Shown one piece after another: positions 6,926 through 14,264 of a stretch of DNA of 59,583 nucleotides. Origin of the DNA: Anaerolineae bacterium UTCFX2 (GTDB lineage Bacteria; Chloroflexota; Anaerolineae; Anaerolineales; UBA4823); contig MWTA01000054.1 in assembly GCA_002050125.1 (NCBI GenBank), positions 1 to 59,583 of the forward strand, written 5' to 3'. The stretch's first letter is position 1; the number at the start of each line of letters is the position of its first letter. Under the pieces are notes generated by a model. The model saw only the letters and a program-made list of their open reading frames with translations, was not told the DNA's origin and did no database searches. The position numbers and the translations under genes are program-made.

Positions 6926-9256
6926 ATGAGCAACAGCATACCCACAACGGAAGATAAGGCTGGCGACCAGGAGCTTTCTCTGTGGTGGAGAAATGGCGTC
7001 ATCCTGGTCATGATCTTTGGTTTCTCCGTCTTGATCTGGCTCTCCATCCGGGCGTACCGTGACGGTCCGCCCATCCCGGAGCGGGTGGTCGACGCGGCTG
7101 GCGCTACTGTTTTCACCGGCGCCGACGTGATGGACGGGCAGCACGTTTTCCTGCGCTACGGGCTGATGGAGAACGGCACGGTCTGGGGGCACGGCGCGTA
7201 CCTGGGTCCCGATTTCACCGCGGAGTATTTGCACACGCTGGCGCTCGACGCCCAAGAAGCCGCGGCGCAGCAAGGCTACCAGCGTAGTTGGAACAACCTG
7301 ACCTCCACCGAGCAAGCAAAGGTGAGCGCCCAGGTGCAGCAAGCGCTCAAAGAAAACCGCTATGACCCCGCGACGCACGTCCTGACGTTCACCGCGGCAG
7401 AGGCGGCTTCGTTTCAGAGCCAAATCCAGAAGTGGAGCGATTACTTTGCCGCCCCAACCAGCAGCGCCGGTCTGCCGCCCAAGTTCATCAGCGACCCAGA
7501 AGAACTGCGCCAGTTGACCGCCTTCTTCGCCTGGAGCGCCTGGGCTGCGAATGCCAACCGGCCCGGTCTGCCTTACTCCTACACCAACAACTTTCCCTAC
7601 GATCCCGCGGCTGGCAACACCCCGCCAACCGCCGCGCTGGTTTGGAGCGCCTTGAGCTTGATTGGCTTGCTCGGCGGCACGGCGGTGGTGCTGTTTGCCT
7701 TTGGCAGGTTCGACTATCTGGGCTGGCACGGAAAACATGAGCATGTCCACCCGCAAATGTTGCCCGGCGTCACCACCGACAGCCAGAAAGCCATGGTCAA
7801 ATTCTTCGTGCTGGTCGCCCTGCTCTTTTTGATGCAGGTGTTCGTGGGCGCCGCGGTCGCCCACTACCGCGCCGACCCGGGCGCGTTTTACGGCATCGAT
7901 CTATCGCGCCTCCTGCCCAGCAACATCGTTCGCACCTGGCACTTGCAGCTCATGGTGTTCTGGATCGCCACCGCGTTCATCGCCGGGGCGCTGTTTCTGG
8001 CGCCGGCGCTGGCGGGCAAGGAGCCTGAGGGGCAGGTGAAGTGGATCAACCTGCTGTTTGGCGCCCTGATCGTCGTCACCGGCGGCAGCCTGCTCGGTGA
8101 AATCCTGGGCATCAACCAGCTCCTCGGTCAGCTCTGGTTCTGGCTGGGACATCAGGGTTGGGAGTATCTCGACCTGGGGCGCCTGTGGCAGGTGCTGCTG
8201 GTCATCGGGCTGCTAATCTGGCTTGTCCTGTTGAGCCGCAACATCGCGGCTGCCCGGCGCAACCCCGAACACCGCGAAATCGCCTCGCTCTTTTTGTACG
8301 CCGCCATCAGCATCCCCCTGTTCTACCTGCCCGCCATGTTTTTCGGCCGCGGCAGCACTTTCACCGTGGTGGATACCTGGCGCTTCTGGATCATCCACCT
8401 GTGGGTCGAGGGCTTCTTCGAACTGTTCGCCACGGTGATGGTAGCGCTTATTTTCTACCTGCTGGGGATCGTGACGCGCCAGACGGCAGCCCGCGTCGTC
8501 TACCTGGACGCCATCCTTTACCTGGGAGGCGGCATCATCGGCACCGGTCATCACTGGTACTGGACCGGGCAGGCGAACATCTCGCTGGGGCTGAGCGCGG
8601 TCTTCTCGGCGTTGGAAGTCATCCCGCTCACCCTGCTGACGCTGGATGCCTGGGATTTTATCAAGCTGACGCGCGAAAAATGCGATATCTGTGGACAGTC
8701 AGTTTCCATCCCGCACAAATGGACCTTCTACTTCCTGATGGCGGTCGGTTTTTGGAACTTCGTCGGCGCGGGGGTGTTTGGCTTTCTGATCAACCTGCCC
8801 ATCGTAAGCTACTATGAGGTGGGCACCGTCCTCACGCCGAACCACGGGCACACCGCCATGATGGGCGTTTTCGGGATGCTGGCGATCGCGCTGCTGGTTT
8901 TCGTCCTGCGGCAGGCGTCGTCCGAGGCGCAATGGGCGCGCACCGAAAAGTTCGTGCGGGTTTCCTTCTGGGGGCTGAACGCCGGGCTGGCGCTGATGGT
9001 GCTCACCAACCTGTTCCCGGGCGGGGTGCTGCAACTCATCGACGCCGTGAAGAACGGCTACTGGCACGCCCGCAGCGCAGCCTTCCTGGGGGTCGGGATG
9101 ATGAAATGGATCGAATGGGCGCGTTTGCCGGCAGACCTGATTTTCATCTTCTTGGGCGTCGTGCCCATCGCGATCGCCGCCGGACTGACGTACCTGAACA
9201 TGCGGAAATCGAAAGGGGATGCGACGTATGGCTTGCAGCCGACCCCGAACGCGTAG
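6926..9256 (+). CDS. norZ: quinol-dependent nitric oxide reductase (qNOR, haem-copper oxidase superfamily)
   Basis: 776 residues, the length of single-subunit qNOR enzymes, which reduce 2 NO to N2O with electrons from quinol. An N-terminal membrane helix (about 22-42) is followed by a periplasmic domain of about 170 residues without a CxxCH haem motif, as expected for the quinol type. The catalytic NorB-like core of about 12 helices follows. Visible ligands include His542-His543 in GTGHHWYW, Glu564 in SALEVIPL, and His640 and His642 in NHGHTAMMG. A Cys-containing loop CDICGQ (about residue 590) is an unusual detail. No norC-like subunit is nearby. The ATG follows a GAGGGAAAA site. Confidence 0.93.
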   Translation: MSNSIPTTEDKAGDQELSLWWRNGVILVMIFGFSVLIWLSIRAYRDGPPIPERVVDAAGATVFTGADVMDGQHVFLRYGLMENGTVWGHGAYLGPDFTAEYLHTLALDAQEAAAQQGYQRSWNNLTSTEQAKVSAQVQQALKENRYDPATHVLTFTAAEAASFQSQIQKWSDYFAAPTSSAGLPPKFISDPEELRQLTAFFAWSAWAANANRPGLPYSYTNNFPYDPAAGNTPPTAALVWSALSLIGLLGGTAVVLFAFGRFDYLGWHGKHEHVHPQMLPGVTTDSQKAMVKFFVLVALLFLMQVFVGAAVAHYRADPGAFYGIDLSRLLPSNIVRTWHLQLMVFWIATAFIAGALFLAPALAGKEPEGQVKWINLLFGALIVVTGGSLLGEILGINQLLGQLWFWLGHQGWEYLDLGRLWQVLLVIGLLIWLVLLSRNIAAARRNPEHREIASLFLYAAISIPLFYLPAMFFGRGSTFTVVDTWRFWIIHLWVEGFFELFATVMVALIFYLLGIVTRQTAARVVYLDAILYLGGGIIGTGHHWYWTGQANISLGLSAVFSALEVIPLTLLTLDAWDFIKLTREKCDICGQSVSIPHKWTFYFLMAVGFWNFVGAGVFGFLINLPIVSYYEVGTVLTPNHGHTAMMGVFGMLAIALLVFVLRQASSEAQWARTEKFVRVSFWGLNAGLALMVLTNLFPGGVLQLIDAVKNGYWHARSAAFLGVGMMKWIEWARLPADLIFIFLGVVPIAIAAGLTYLNMRKSKGDATYGLQPTPNA

Positions 9257-9308
9257 ACCGCGGTGTGATCGGTGGATGGGGTGGTTCGTCCCGAGGAGGC
9301 GTTAAAAG

Positions 9309-9380
9309 TGGGCCCGGCAGGATTCGAACCTGCGACCAAGCGGTTATGAGCCGCGCGCTCTGCCGCTGAGCTACGGGCCC
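9309..9380 (-). tRNA. tRNA with CAU anticodon (tRNA-Ile2 or elongator tRNA-Met)
   Basis: The reverse strand gives a full cloverleaf of 72 bases: acceptor GGGCCCG/CGGGCCC with discriminator A, D arm with GAGC/GCTC, anticodon loop CTCATAA, and T arm GCAGG-TTCGAAT-CCTGC. The CCA end is not encoded. The CAU anticodon could be Met, or Ile2 after lysidine modification by TilS. The GGCTCATAACC anticodon arm and CTTGGTCG variable region resemble bacterial tRNA-Ile2, but this is not decisive. Confidence 0.93.
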
Positions 9381-9429
9381 CCCGGCGATGTGCGGCGCCC
9401 TCCTGGTGGAAAGCCGAAAGGCGCATCAG

Positions 9430-9501
9430 AGCGGGCGACCGGATTCGAACCGGCGAATGTCAGCTTGGAAGGCTGATGCCTTACCACTTGGCGACGCCCG
9501 C
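9430..9501 (-). tRNA. tRNA-Gly (TCC)
   Basis: 72-base cloverleaf on the reverse strand: acceptor GCGGGCG/CGCCCGC with discriminator T, anticodon loop CTTCCAA giving the anticodon TCC, and T arm GCCGG-TTCGAAT-CCGGT. It reads GGA codons and is transcribed ahead of the CAU tRNA 49 bases further on, probably as one transcript. CCA is not encoded. Confidence 0.95.
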
Positions 9502-9629
9502 ATCCCCTTGCCCTGGGGCACGAGGAATTTTACCATCATTTCCGGCAGATCATAACGATATATAGCGCTCCAACCTCGGGCGCCGGGAACGAAAGCCGAT
9601 GCGGACGCGGCTGCGCCGCGAAATCCAAT

Positions 9630-9643
9630 TATAATAATCAATA
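9630..9643 (+). promoter_or_regulatory. -10 box implying a leaderless nfeD-like transcript
   Basis: TATAAT at 9630-9635 ends 7 bases before the ATG at 9643, and no ribosome site lies between. Transcription from this box would start at or next to the start codon, giving a leaderless mRNA. No convincing -35 box is visible. Confidence 0.45.
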
Positions 9644-10965
9644 TGAAACGACTTCTCAAATGGGCGCTTTGTCTGATCGTCCTCGGGCTGGGGCTGGCGG
9701 CGCTGCAGCCCGCGGCTGCGCAGGGAGAGGGGCGGCTGGTGATCGTGCTGAAGGCGGACGACCCGGTTGCGCCGTCGATGGCGGCTTATCTGGAGCGCGG
9801 CTTGAAGCGCGCCGAGGCGCTAGACGCCGAACTGGTGATCCTGGAGCTTAACACGCCCGGGGGCTCGGTGACCACGATGAACCGGATCGTGCAGGCGATC
9901 CGCGCCAGCCGCGTGCCGGTGGTGGTGTACGTGAGCCCGCGCGGCGCCATGGCGGGCAGCGCCGGGACGCTGATCGTGCTCGCCGGGCACGCCGCGGCGA
10001 TGGCGCCCGAAACGACCATCGGGGCAGCCAGCCCGGTCGGCGGGCAGGGCGAAGACCTGGGCGAGACCATGCAAGCCAAAGAGAAAAATATCCTCAAGGC
10101 GACCGTGCGGGCGCTGGCAAAAGACCGCGGCGAACGCGCGGTCCATCTGGCTGAACAGACGATCGAATCGGCGGAAGCTGCCTCAGCCGACGAAGCGCTG
10201 CAAGCCGGGATGATCGACTACATCGCGGCGGACGTGAACGACCTGCTGCGCCAACTCGACCAGCAAACCGTCAAAGTGCACGGCGAAACGCGCGTGCTCG
10301 TGACTGACGGGGCGCGCCTGGCGACGGTCGAACAGACCTTCATCGAAAAACTGCTGGCGGTGCTGACCAACCCTGCCATCGTTTTCCTGCTGCTCACGGT
10401 TGGGGTGCAGGCGATCCTGATCGAGATCTCCAGCCCGGGGGGTTGGGTGGCGGGCACGATCGGGGTTGTGTGCCTGGCGCTGGCGGCTTACGGGCTGGGC
10501 GTGCTGCCGGTCAACTGGTTTGGGGTGGTCTTCCTGGCGCTGGCGTTTGTGTTGTTCATCCTGGAGATCAAGTCACCGGTGCATGGGGCGCTCACGGCGA
10601 CGGGCGTGATTGCGCTGATCGTCGGGGCGCTGGTGATGTTTAACTCGCCCAACGTGCCAGCCTTTGTGCGCGTGCCGCTGCCGCTGATCGTTGGCACGTC
10701 GCTGGCAACCGGAGCGCTCTTCTTTGGGGTGATGATCTTTGCCGTGCGGGCGCAGCGCGCGCCCGTGCGCATGGGCGCCAGCAGCCTGATCGGACGGGTC
10801 GGGATCGCGCGCGGCAAGATCAACCCCTACGGGCGGGTGCAATTGGGCGGCGAGTTGTGGACTGCCGAACTGGCGGAGGGCGAAGAGCCGCTGCAAGGGG
10901 GCGAAAAAGTGCAGGTGGTGCAGGTGGAAGGGCTCCGGCTGCGGATCAAGCGCGCCGGCAAATAG
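9643..10965 (+). CDS. NfeD-family membrane serine protease (ClpP-class, long form)
   Basis: 440 residues. A signal peptide (about 1-27) precedes a ClpP/SppA-like periplasmic protease domain with the nucleophile Ser106 in MAGSAGT. Four or five membrane helices follow (about 240-380), then a C-terminal OB-fold NfeD domain from about 385. Long NfeD proteins with this order are thought to cleave membrane proteins and act with stomatin-like partners. No stomatin gene follows here. It is followed 21 bases later by the M48 protease gene, so the pair may form a membrane proteolysis unit. Confidence 0.92.
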   Translation: MKRLLKWALCLIVLGLGLAALQPAAAQGEGRLVIVLKADDPVAPSMAAYLERGLKRAEALDAELVILELNTPGGSVTTMNRIVQAIRASRVPVVVYVSPRGAMAGSAGTLIVLAGHAAAMAPETTIGAASPVGGQGEDLGETMQAKEKNILKATVRALAKDRGERAVHLAEQTIESAEAASADEALQAGMIDYIAADVNDLLRQLDQQTVKVHGETRVLVTDGARLATVEQTFIEKLLAVLTNPAIVFLLLTVGVQAILIEISSPGGWVAGTIGVVCLALAAYGLGVLPVNWFGVVFLALAFVLFILEIKSPVHGALTATGVIALIVGALVMFNSPNVPAFVRVPLPLIVGTSLATGALFFGVMIFAVRAQRAPVRMGASSLIGRVGIARGKINPYGRVQLGGELWTAELAEGEEPLQGGEKVQVVQVEGLRLRIKRAGK

Positions 10966-10986
10966 GCGCGTACGCGGCAAAACGGG

Positions 10987-11796
10987 ATGCGCACAACCGC
11001 CTACCGCTACCCAAGCGAACATCTCATCCTGGCGATCACCATACTGCTGGTGCTGGCGGTGATCGCGCTGACGGCGACCGCCACCGTGTGCGCCAGCGTG
11101 ATATTTGTTCTGGCATTTGTGGCGCTGGCGTACCAGATGGGGCTGGCGCACCACCGGCAACTCGTCCGCAGCGCGCGCCGCGTGGAGGCGCAAGGGATGC
11201 CCGAACTGGCAGAACTGGCGCGCGCCGGGGTGGAGCGGCTGCAACCCGGGGCAGTGGAAGTGTACCTGCTGCCCAGCCGCGAACTGAACGCCTATACGTT
11301 TGGGCTGAGCGAACCGAAAGTGGTGGTACTCTACACCGCGCTGTTCAAGGTGATGGACGCGGACGAGATGCTGTTCATCATCGGACACGAACTGGGGCAT
11401 GCGGCGCTGGGGCACACCTGGCTCAACTCGCTGGTTGGCGGGCTGGCGGGGGTGCCAAGCCCGTTCTCAGCCGCGGCGCTGCTGACGCTGGCTTTTCTGT
11501 GGTGGAACCGCGCCTGCGAATACTCCGCCGACCGGGCGGGACTGCTGGCGTGCGGCAAGCCGGACAAAGCGGTCTCGGCGCTGGTCAAATTGGGGGCTGG
11601 GCTGCAGGCGCTCGACCGCAACGCGCTGGAGGCGGCTTACCGCAGGATCGACGCGGAAGACGACCAGCTCCTGAGCGGGCTCAATGAAGCGCTTGGCTCT
11701 CACCCAATGCTGATCCGGCGGATCGAAAAACTGCGCGCGTACGCGGCGTCGGCTCAATACCAGCGGCTGAAAGCCCAACTTGAACGCCGGCGCTGA
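10987..11796 (+). CDS. M48-family zinc metalloprotease (HtpX/Ste24-like)
   Basis: 269 residues. Two N-terminal membrane helices lie at about 12-50. The zinc motif HELGH (His134, Glu135, His138) is followed by a further hydrophobic segment and the third ligand Glu in CEYSADRAG, the usual M48 arrangement. HtpX-type enzymes degrade misfolded membrane proteins. It follows the NfeD-type protease by 21 bases and is probably co-transcribed. The initiator ATG has a weak upstream GGCAAAACGGG. Confidence 0.92.
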   Translation: MRTTAYRYPSEHLILAITILLVLAVIALTATATVCASVIFVLAFVALAYQMGLAHHRQLVRSARRVEAQGMPELAELARAGVERLQPGAVEVYLLPSRELNAYTFGLSEPKVVVLYTALFKVMDADEMLFIIGHELGHAALGHTWLNSLVGGLAGVPSPFSAAALLTLAFLWWNRACEYSADRAGLLACGKPDKAVSALVKLGAGLQALDRNALEAAYRRIDAEDDQLLSGLNEALGSHPMLIRRIEKLRAYAASAQYQRLKAQLERRR

Positions 11797-11863
11797 CTGT
11801 CCAGGACGCGCAAGCAGACCGGACGAGCGGGTGAGCGCAGCGCGAATCACGTCATTCGTCGTA

Positions 11864-11891
11864 TTGTCACGCAGAAATAATGAATTAAAAT
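11864..11891 (+). promoter_or_regulatory. promoter of the small-protein cluster
   Basis: TTGTCA (11864-11869) and TAAAAT (11886-11891) are separated by 16 bases and lie about 60 bases before the first small gene. This is a good sigma70-type match and the obvious promoter for the five small genes up to the terminator at 13.2 kb. Confidence 0.55.
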
Positions 11892-11951
11892 ACCGGATGA
11901 GGTCAGTCCATTATTCAACGACCACAACAACCAGAGAAAAGGAGAATTAAC

Positions 11952-12152
11952 ATGTACGTACGCACAGATATGAAATCTGGTGCTGCTTGCTACACCGTCC
12001 AATCTGGGGACAACCTGAGCAGCATCTCGCAGAAATTCTTCGGCGACATGGGTGCAAACAATGTCAACCGGATCTATTTCTCTAACCTGAACACGATCGG
12101 CCCGAACCCGAACCTGATCTTCCCCGGGCAGAAACTGTACATCCCGAGTTAA
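11952..12152 (+). CDS. small LysM-domain protein
   Basis: 66 residues. After a short N-terminus, MYVRTDMKSG, there is one LysM domain (about 14-65: CYTVQSGDNLSSIS to FPGQKLYIPS). LysM binds N-acetylglucosamine polymers such as peptidoglycan. No classical signal peptide is present, so the route outside the cell is unclear. A strong AAAAGGAG site precedes the ATG. The first ten residues resemble those of the next four small genes, so this is placed in the same family by its N-terminal tag, although its C-terminal part is unrelated. Confidence 0.85.
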   Translation: MYVRTDMKSGAACYTVQSGDNLSSISQKFFGDMGANNVNRIYFSNLNTIGPNPNLIFPGQKLYIPS

Positions 12153-12211
12153 TCTCTGGGAATCGGGACGGGTTTCATGCAACCAGAACCCTCTCGAAGG
12201 AGAATAGATCA

Positions 12212-12454
12212 ATGCGAAACGAACAATATGTTCCTCAATTGACCGTTCGCTCGGACGTGAAGAGCGGACAGGGCGGCGGGTTTGTAAATGGGGTGTGGTA
12301 CCCGGACATGAGCGGCGTATGCGGCGGCGCAACCACTCCTCCGACAACCCCTCCTACGACTCCTCCAACCACCCCTCCAACCACTCCTCCCATAAGCGGA
12401 GGCGGATGGGTGGGCGGCGTCTGGTATGCAGACCGAAGCGGTATTTGCGGTTAG
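12212..12454 (+). CDS. small Pro/Thr-rich protein with duplicated GVWYxDxSGxCG motif
   Basis: 80 residues, not a family I recognise. N-terminal QLTVRSDVKSG carries the motif shared by this cluster. Two copies of a Gly/Trp/Cys motif follow: FVNGVWYPDMSGVCG (about 25-39) and WVGGVWYADRSGICG at the extreme C-terminus. A TTPP repeat linker of about 20 residues separates them. Each copy has a single Cys two residues after Ser-Gly. The gene has an AAGGAG site and no signal peptide. The layout (short conserved head, flexible linker, repeated Cys-tipped motif) would suit a secreted or post-translationally modified peptide, but that is inference. Confidence 0.75.
   Translation: MRNEQYVPQLTVRSDVKSGQGGGFVNGVWYPDMSGVCGGATTPPTTPPTTPPTTPPTTPPISGGGWVGGVWYADRSGICG
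12331..12390 (+). repeat. 12-base Thr-Thr-Pro-Pro codon repeat
   Basis: About four and a half tandem copies of a 12-base unit (ACN ACN CCT CC) encode the TTPP linker of the 80-residue protein. Such repeats can change copy number by slippage, so linker length may differ between strains. Confidence 0.7.
12401..12454 (+). repeat. duplicated 3' coding segment, copy 1
   Basis: This 54-base segment, encoding the last residues of the 80-residue protein plus its stop, matches 12842-12895 at 51 of 54 positions. The flanking sequence does not match. Such a sharply bounded near-identity points to recent duplication or gene conversion of the C-terminal cassette. Confidence 0.8.
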
Positions 12455-12486
12455 CCAATCCTGGCTGACAGAAGGAGCACAAACGG

Positions 12487-12666
12487 ATGATAACCAATTC
12501 CCGGATCGATTCTGAGGTAACCAAGCCGCAGCGTGTCTCCCAACTGAAGGTGCGTTGCGATGTGCGCGCTGGGGAAGATCTGACAACTTGTCAGTGGAAC
12601 CTAAACAAGTGGCGCGAGCGCTACTTCCAAGCTTTCAACGAAGCCAAGCGGCGCGGGTGCATCTGA
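12487..12666 (+). CDS. small Cys-containing protein of the same N-tag family
   Basis: 59 residues, not recognised. QLKVRCDVRAGED (about 19-31) aligns with the shared cluster motif. The rest is charged and aromatic (LNKWRERYFQAFNEAKRRG) and ends in Gly-Cys-Ile. Cysteines fall at 23, 35 and 58. The ATG has an AAGGAG site 9 bases upstream. The gene lies 32 bases after the previous one and 13 bases before the next, so all appear to share one transcript. Confidence 0.7.
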   Translation: MITNSRIDSEVTKPQRVSQLKVRCDVRAGEDLTTCQWNLNKWRERYFQAFNEAKRRGCI

Positions 12667-12679
12667 GAGGAAGGGTGAA

Positions 12680-12895
12680 ATGAAAACACGAACCAATCTT
12701 CGCGCCGGCGACGCGTTGCAGACCTGCAAACAGCAAAAAGAGAGCTGGAAGAGCAAAGCTGAAAATATGCAGCGGATTCTGGCAAATTGCCGACCGATCG
12801 TCAACCCACCCGGACCCACCCCCAACCCGCCTTCTGCAGGCGGCGGCTGGGTGGGCGGCGTCTGGTATGCAGACCGAAGCGGAATTTGCGGCTAG
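12680..12895 (+). CDS. small protein with C-terminal GGWVGGVWYADRSGICG motif
   Basis: 71 residues, not recognised. It starts with MKTRTNLRAGD, the cluster N-terminal motif, at the very N-terminus. A helical middle with two Cys follows, then a Pro-rich hinge (VNPPGPTPNPP) and the same terminal motif as the 80-residue protein, here a single copy. At the DNA level this end is almost identical to copy 1. The GAGGAAGGG site supports the ATG. Together with the neighbouring genes it shows a head-plus-swappable-tail design. Confidence 0.75.
   Translation: MKTRTNLRAGDALQTCKQQKESWKSKAENMQRILANCRPIVNPPGPTPNPPSAGGGWVGGVWYADRSGICG
12842..12895 (+). repeat. duplicated 3' coding segment, copy 2
   Basis: Second copy of the 54-base segment found at 12401-12454, with three differences. 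Both copies end exactly at the stop codon of their gene. Confidence 0.8.
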
Positions 12896-12942
12896 ACCGT
12901 TTGATCTGACGCAAACTGTCGCGAACCAATAAGGAGTACAAC

Positions 12943-13119
12943 ATGAAAGTTGAAACCGGCATCAAATCTGGTGCGTTTGCGCAGGACGCAGCTCAGGTAG
13001 TTGGAGATGTCGCCGGTCAGGTGGCAGATTTCATCACGAACGCCAACCAGCAGGCGGCGGACCTGAGCAATACCGTGATCAACAAGTCAACCGCGGTCTG
13101 GAACGCACTGGTAAGCTAA
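12943..13119 (+). CDS. small Gly/Ala-rich protein of the N-tag family
   Basis: 58 residues, not recognised. The N-terminus MKVETGIKSGA carries the shared motif. The rest is a likely amphipathic helix rich in Ala, Val, Gln and Asn (QVVGDVAGQVADFITNANQQ) with no Cys. A strong AAGGAG site precedes the ATG. It is the last gene before the terminator at 13.16 kb. Its helix-forming tail differs completely from the LysM and Trp/Cys tails of the other members. Confidence 0.7.
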   Translation: MKVETGIKSGAFAQDAAQVVGDVAGQVADFITNANQQAADLSNTVINKSTAVWNALVS

Positions 13120-13158
13120 CCAGGACCAGCCAATTCGGGTCCTGTTTCACTCTCAACC

Positions 13159-13198
13159 AAAACGGAGCGCGCCTTGTGGGGGCGCCCCGTTTTAGTTT
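13159..13198 (+). terminator. rho-independent terminator of the small-protein operon
   Basis: AAAACGG (13159-13165) pairs with CCGTTTT (13187-13193), with an inner GCGCC/GGCGC stem, followed by TAGTTT. The first arm has an A tract, so it may work in both directions. It cleanly closes the small-gene cluster ahead of lipA. Confidence 0.8.
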
Positions 13199-13297
13199 AA
13201 CCCCGGCTGGGTGAGCAGGGAGTTGAGGCGGGCGATGATTCAAGGTACAATCAGCCCTGTTAGCGGTAAATACCCACTGGATTGTGAGGAAAAATCT

Positions 13298-14248
13298 ATG
13301 TCATTTACACCGACGCGCGATCGTGTCAGGTCAGATGAAATTGATACCACACCCAAGCGGCGCCCTGAATGGATCAAAGTCCGCGCCCCGTCTGGAGAGA
13401 CCTACGAATGGCTGCAGGGGCTGATGCGCAGCAAAGCCCTGCACACGGTGTGCGAGGAAGCCCTGTGCCCGAACATGGGCGAGTGCTGGGGCTCCGGGAC
13501 GGCGACATTTTTAATGTTGGGCGACATCTGCACGCGCACCTGCGGCTTCTGCGATATCAAACGCGGCCACCCGGCGGCGCTGGATTGGATGGAACCGGAA
13601 CGCGTCGCTCAGGCGGTGCGGGCGATGAAATTGAAGCACGCGGTGATCACCAGTGTCAACCGCGACGACCGGGCGGACGGGGGCGCGCCGATCTTTGCGA
13701 TGGTGATCCAGCGCATCCGTGAGATTCATCCAGGGTGCTCGATCGAGGTGCTGATCCCCGATTTCAAAGGCAGCCTGGAGGCGCTGAAAATCGTGATGGA
13801 TGCCCGACCCGAAATCTTGAACCACAATGTAGAGACGGTACCGCGCCTGTTCAAGCGCGTCCAGCCGCAGGACCGCTACGAGTGGGCAGCCGCCACGCTC
13901 AGCCATGCCAAGAAACTCGACCCCGAAGTGCTGACCAAGTCCGGGATTATGCTGGGGCTGGGCGAGACTCTGAATGAAGTGCGCCAGGTGATGCGTGATC
14001 AACGCGAGTGGGGTGTGGACATCCTGACGCTGGGGCAATACCTGCAGCCGAGCAAGCGTCATTTGCCAATCGAACGCTACTATACCCCGCAGGAATTTGC
14101 CGAGCTCAAGGAATTTGGGCTTTCGATCGGCTTCCGCTGGGTGGAAAGCGGGCCGCTGGTGCGCTCGTCTTACCACGCCGCGGAACAGGTGCGCGCCCTG
14201 AGCACAGTGCATCGTCAGCTTTACGGCTCGCAGCCAGCGGGCGCCTGA
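13298..14248 (+). CDS. lipA: lipoyl synthase
   Basis: 316 residues from ATG 13298, supported by a GAGGA site; an upstream in-frame start would add 29 unconserved residues. This radical-SAM enzyme inserts two sulfurs into octanoyl groups on lipoyl domains. The auxiliary-cluster Cys motif [12 protein letters not shown] (Cys52, Cys57, Cys63) and the radical-SAM motif CTRTCGFC (Cys78, Cys82, Cys85) are both present. The C-terminal VRSSYHA supplies the conserved Ser that ligates the auxiliary cluster. No lipB or lipoyl-dehydrogenase gene is in the window. The upstream OsmC protein may depend on lipoylated partners (inference). Confidence 0.97.
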   Translation: MSFTPTRDRVRSDEIDTTPKRRPEWIKVRAPSGETYEWLQGLMRSKALHTVCEEALCPNMGECWGSGTATFLMLGDICTRTCGFCDIKRGHPAALDWMEPERVAQAVRAMKLKHAVITSVNRDDRADGGAPIFAMVIQRIREIHPGCSIEVLIPDFKGSLEALKIVMDARPEILNHNVETVPRLFKRVQPQDRYEWAAATLSHAKKLDPEVLTKSGIMLGLGETLNEVRQVMRDQREWGVDILTLGQYLQPSKRHLPIERYYTPQEFAELKEFGLSIGFRWVESGPLVRSSYHAAEQVRALSTVHRQLYGSQPAGA

Positions 14249-14264
14249 AGCGCGGGAGGCAGAC

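Noticed and set aside
6899..7864. 321-codon reverse-strand frame over the NO reductase
   Set aside because: Antisense shadow in GC-rich DNA; the forward gene is unmistakable.
12212..12454. Classical lanthipeptide or other known RiPP precursor
   Set aside because: No recognised leader, no adjacent modification enzyme, and the Cys-tipped tail does not match a known precursor class I can name.
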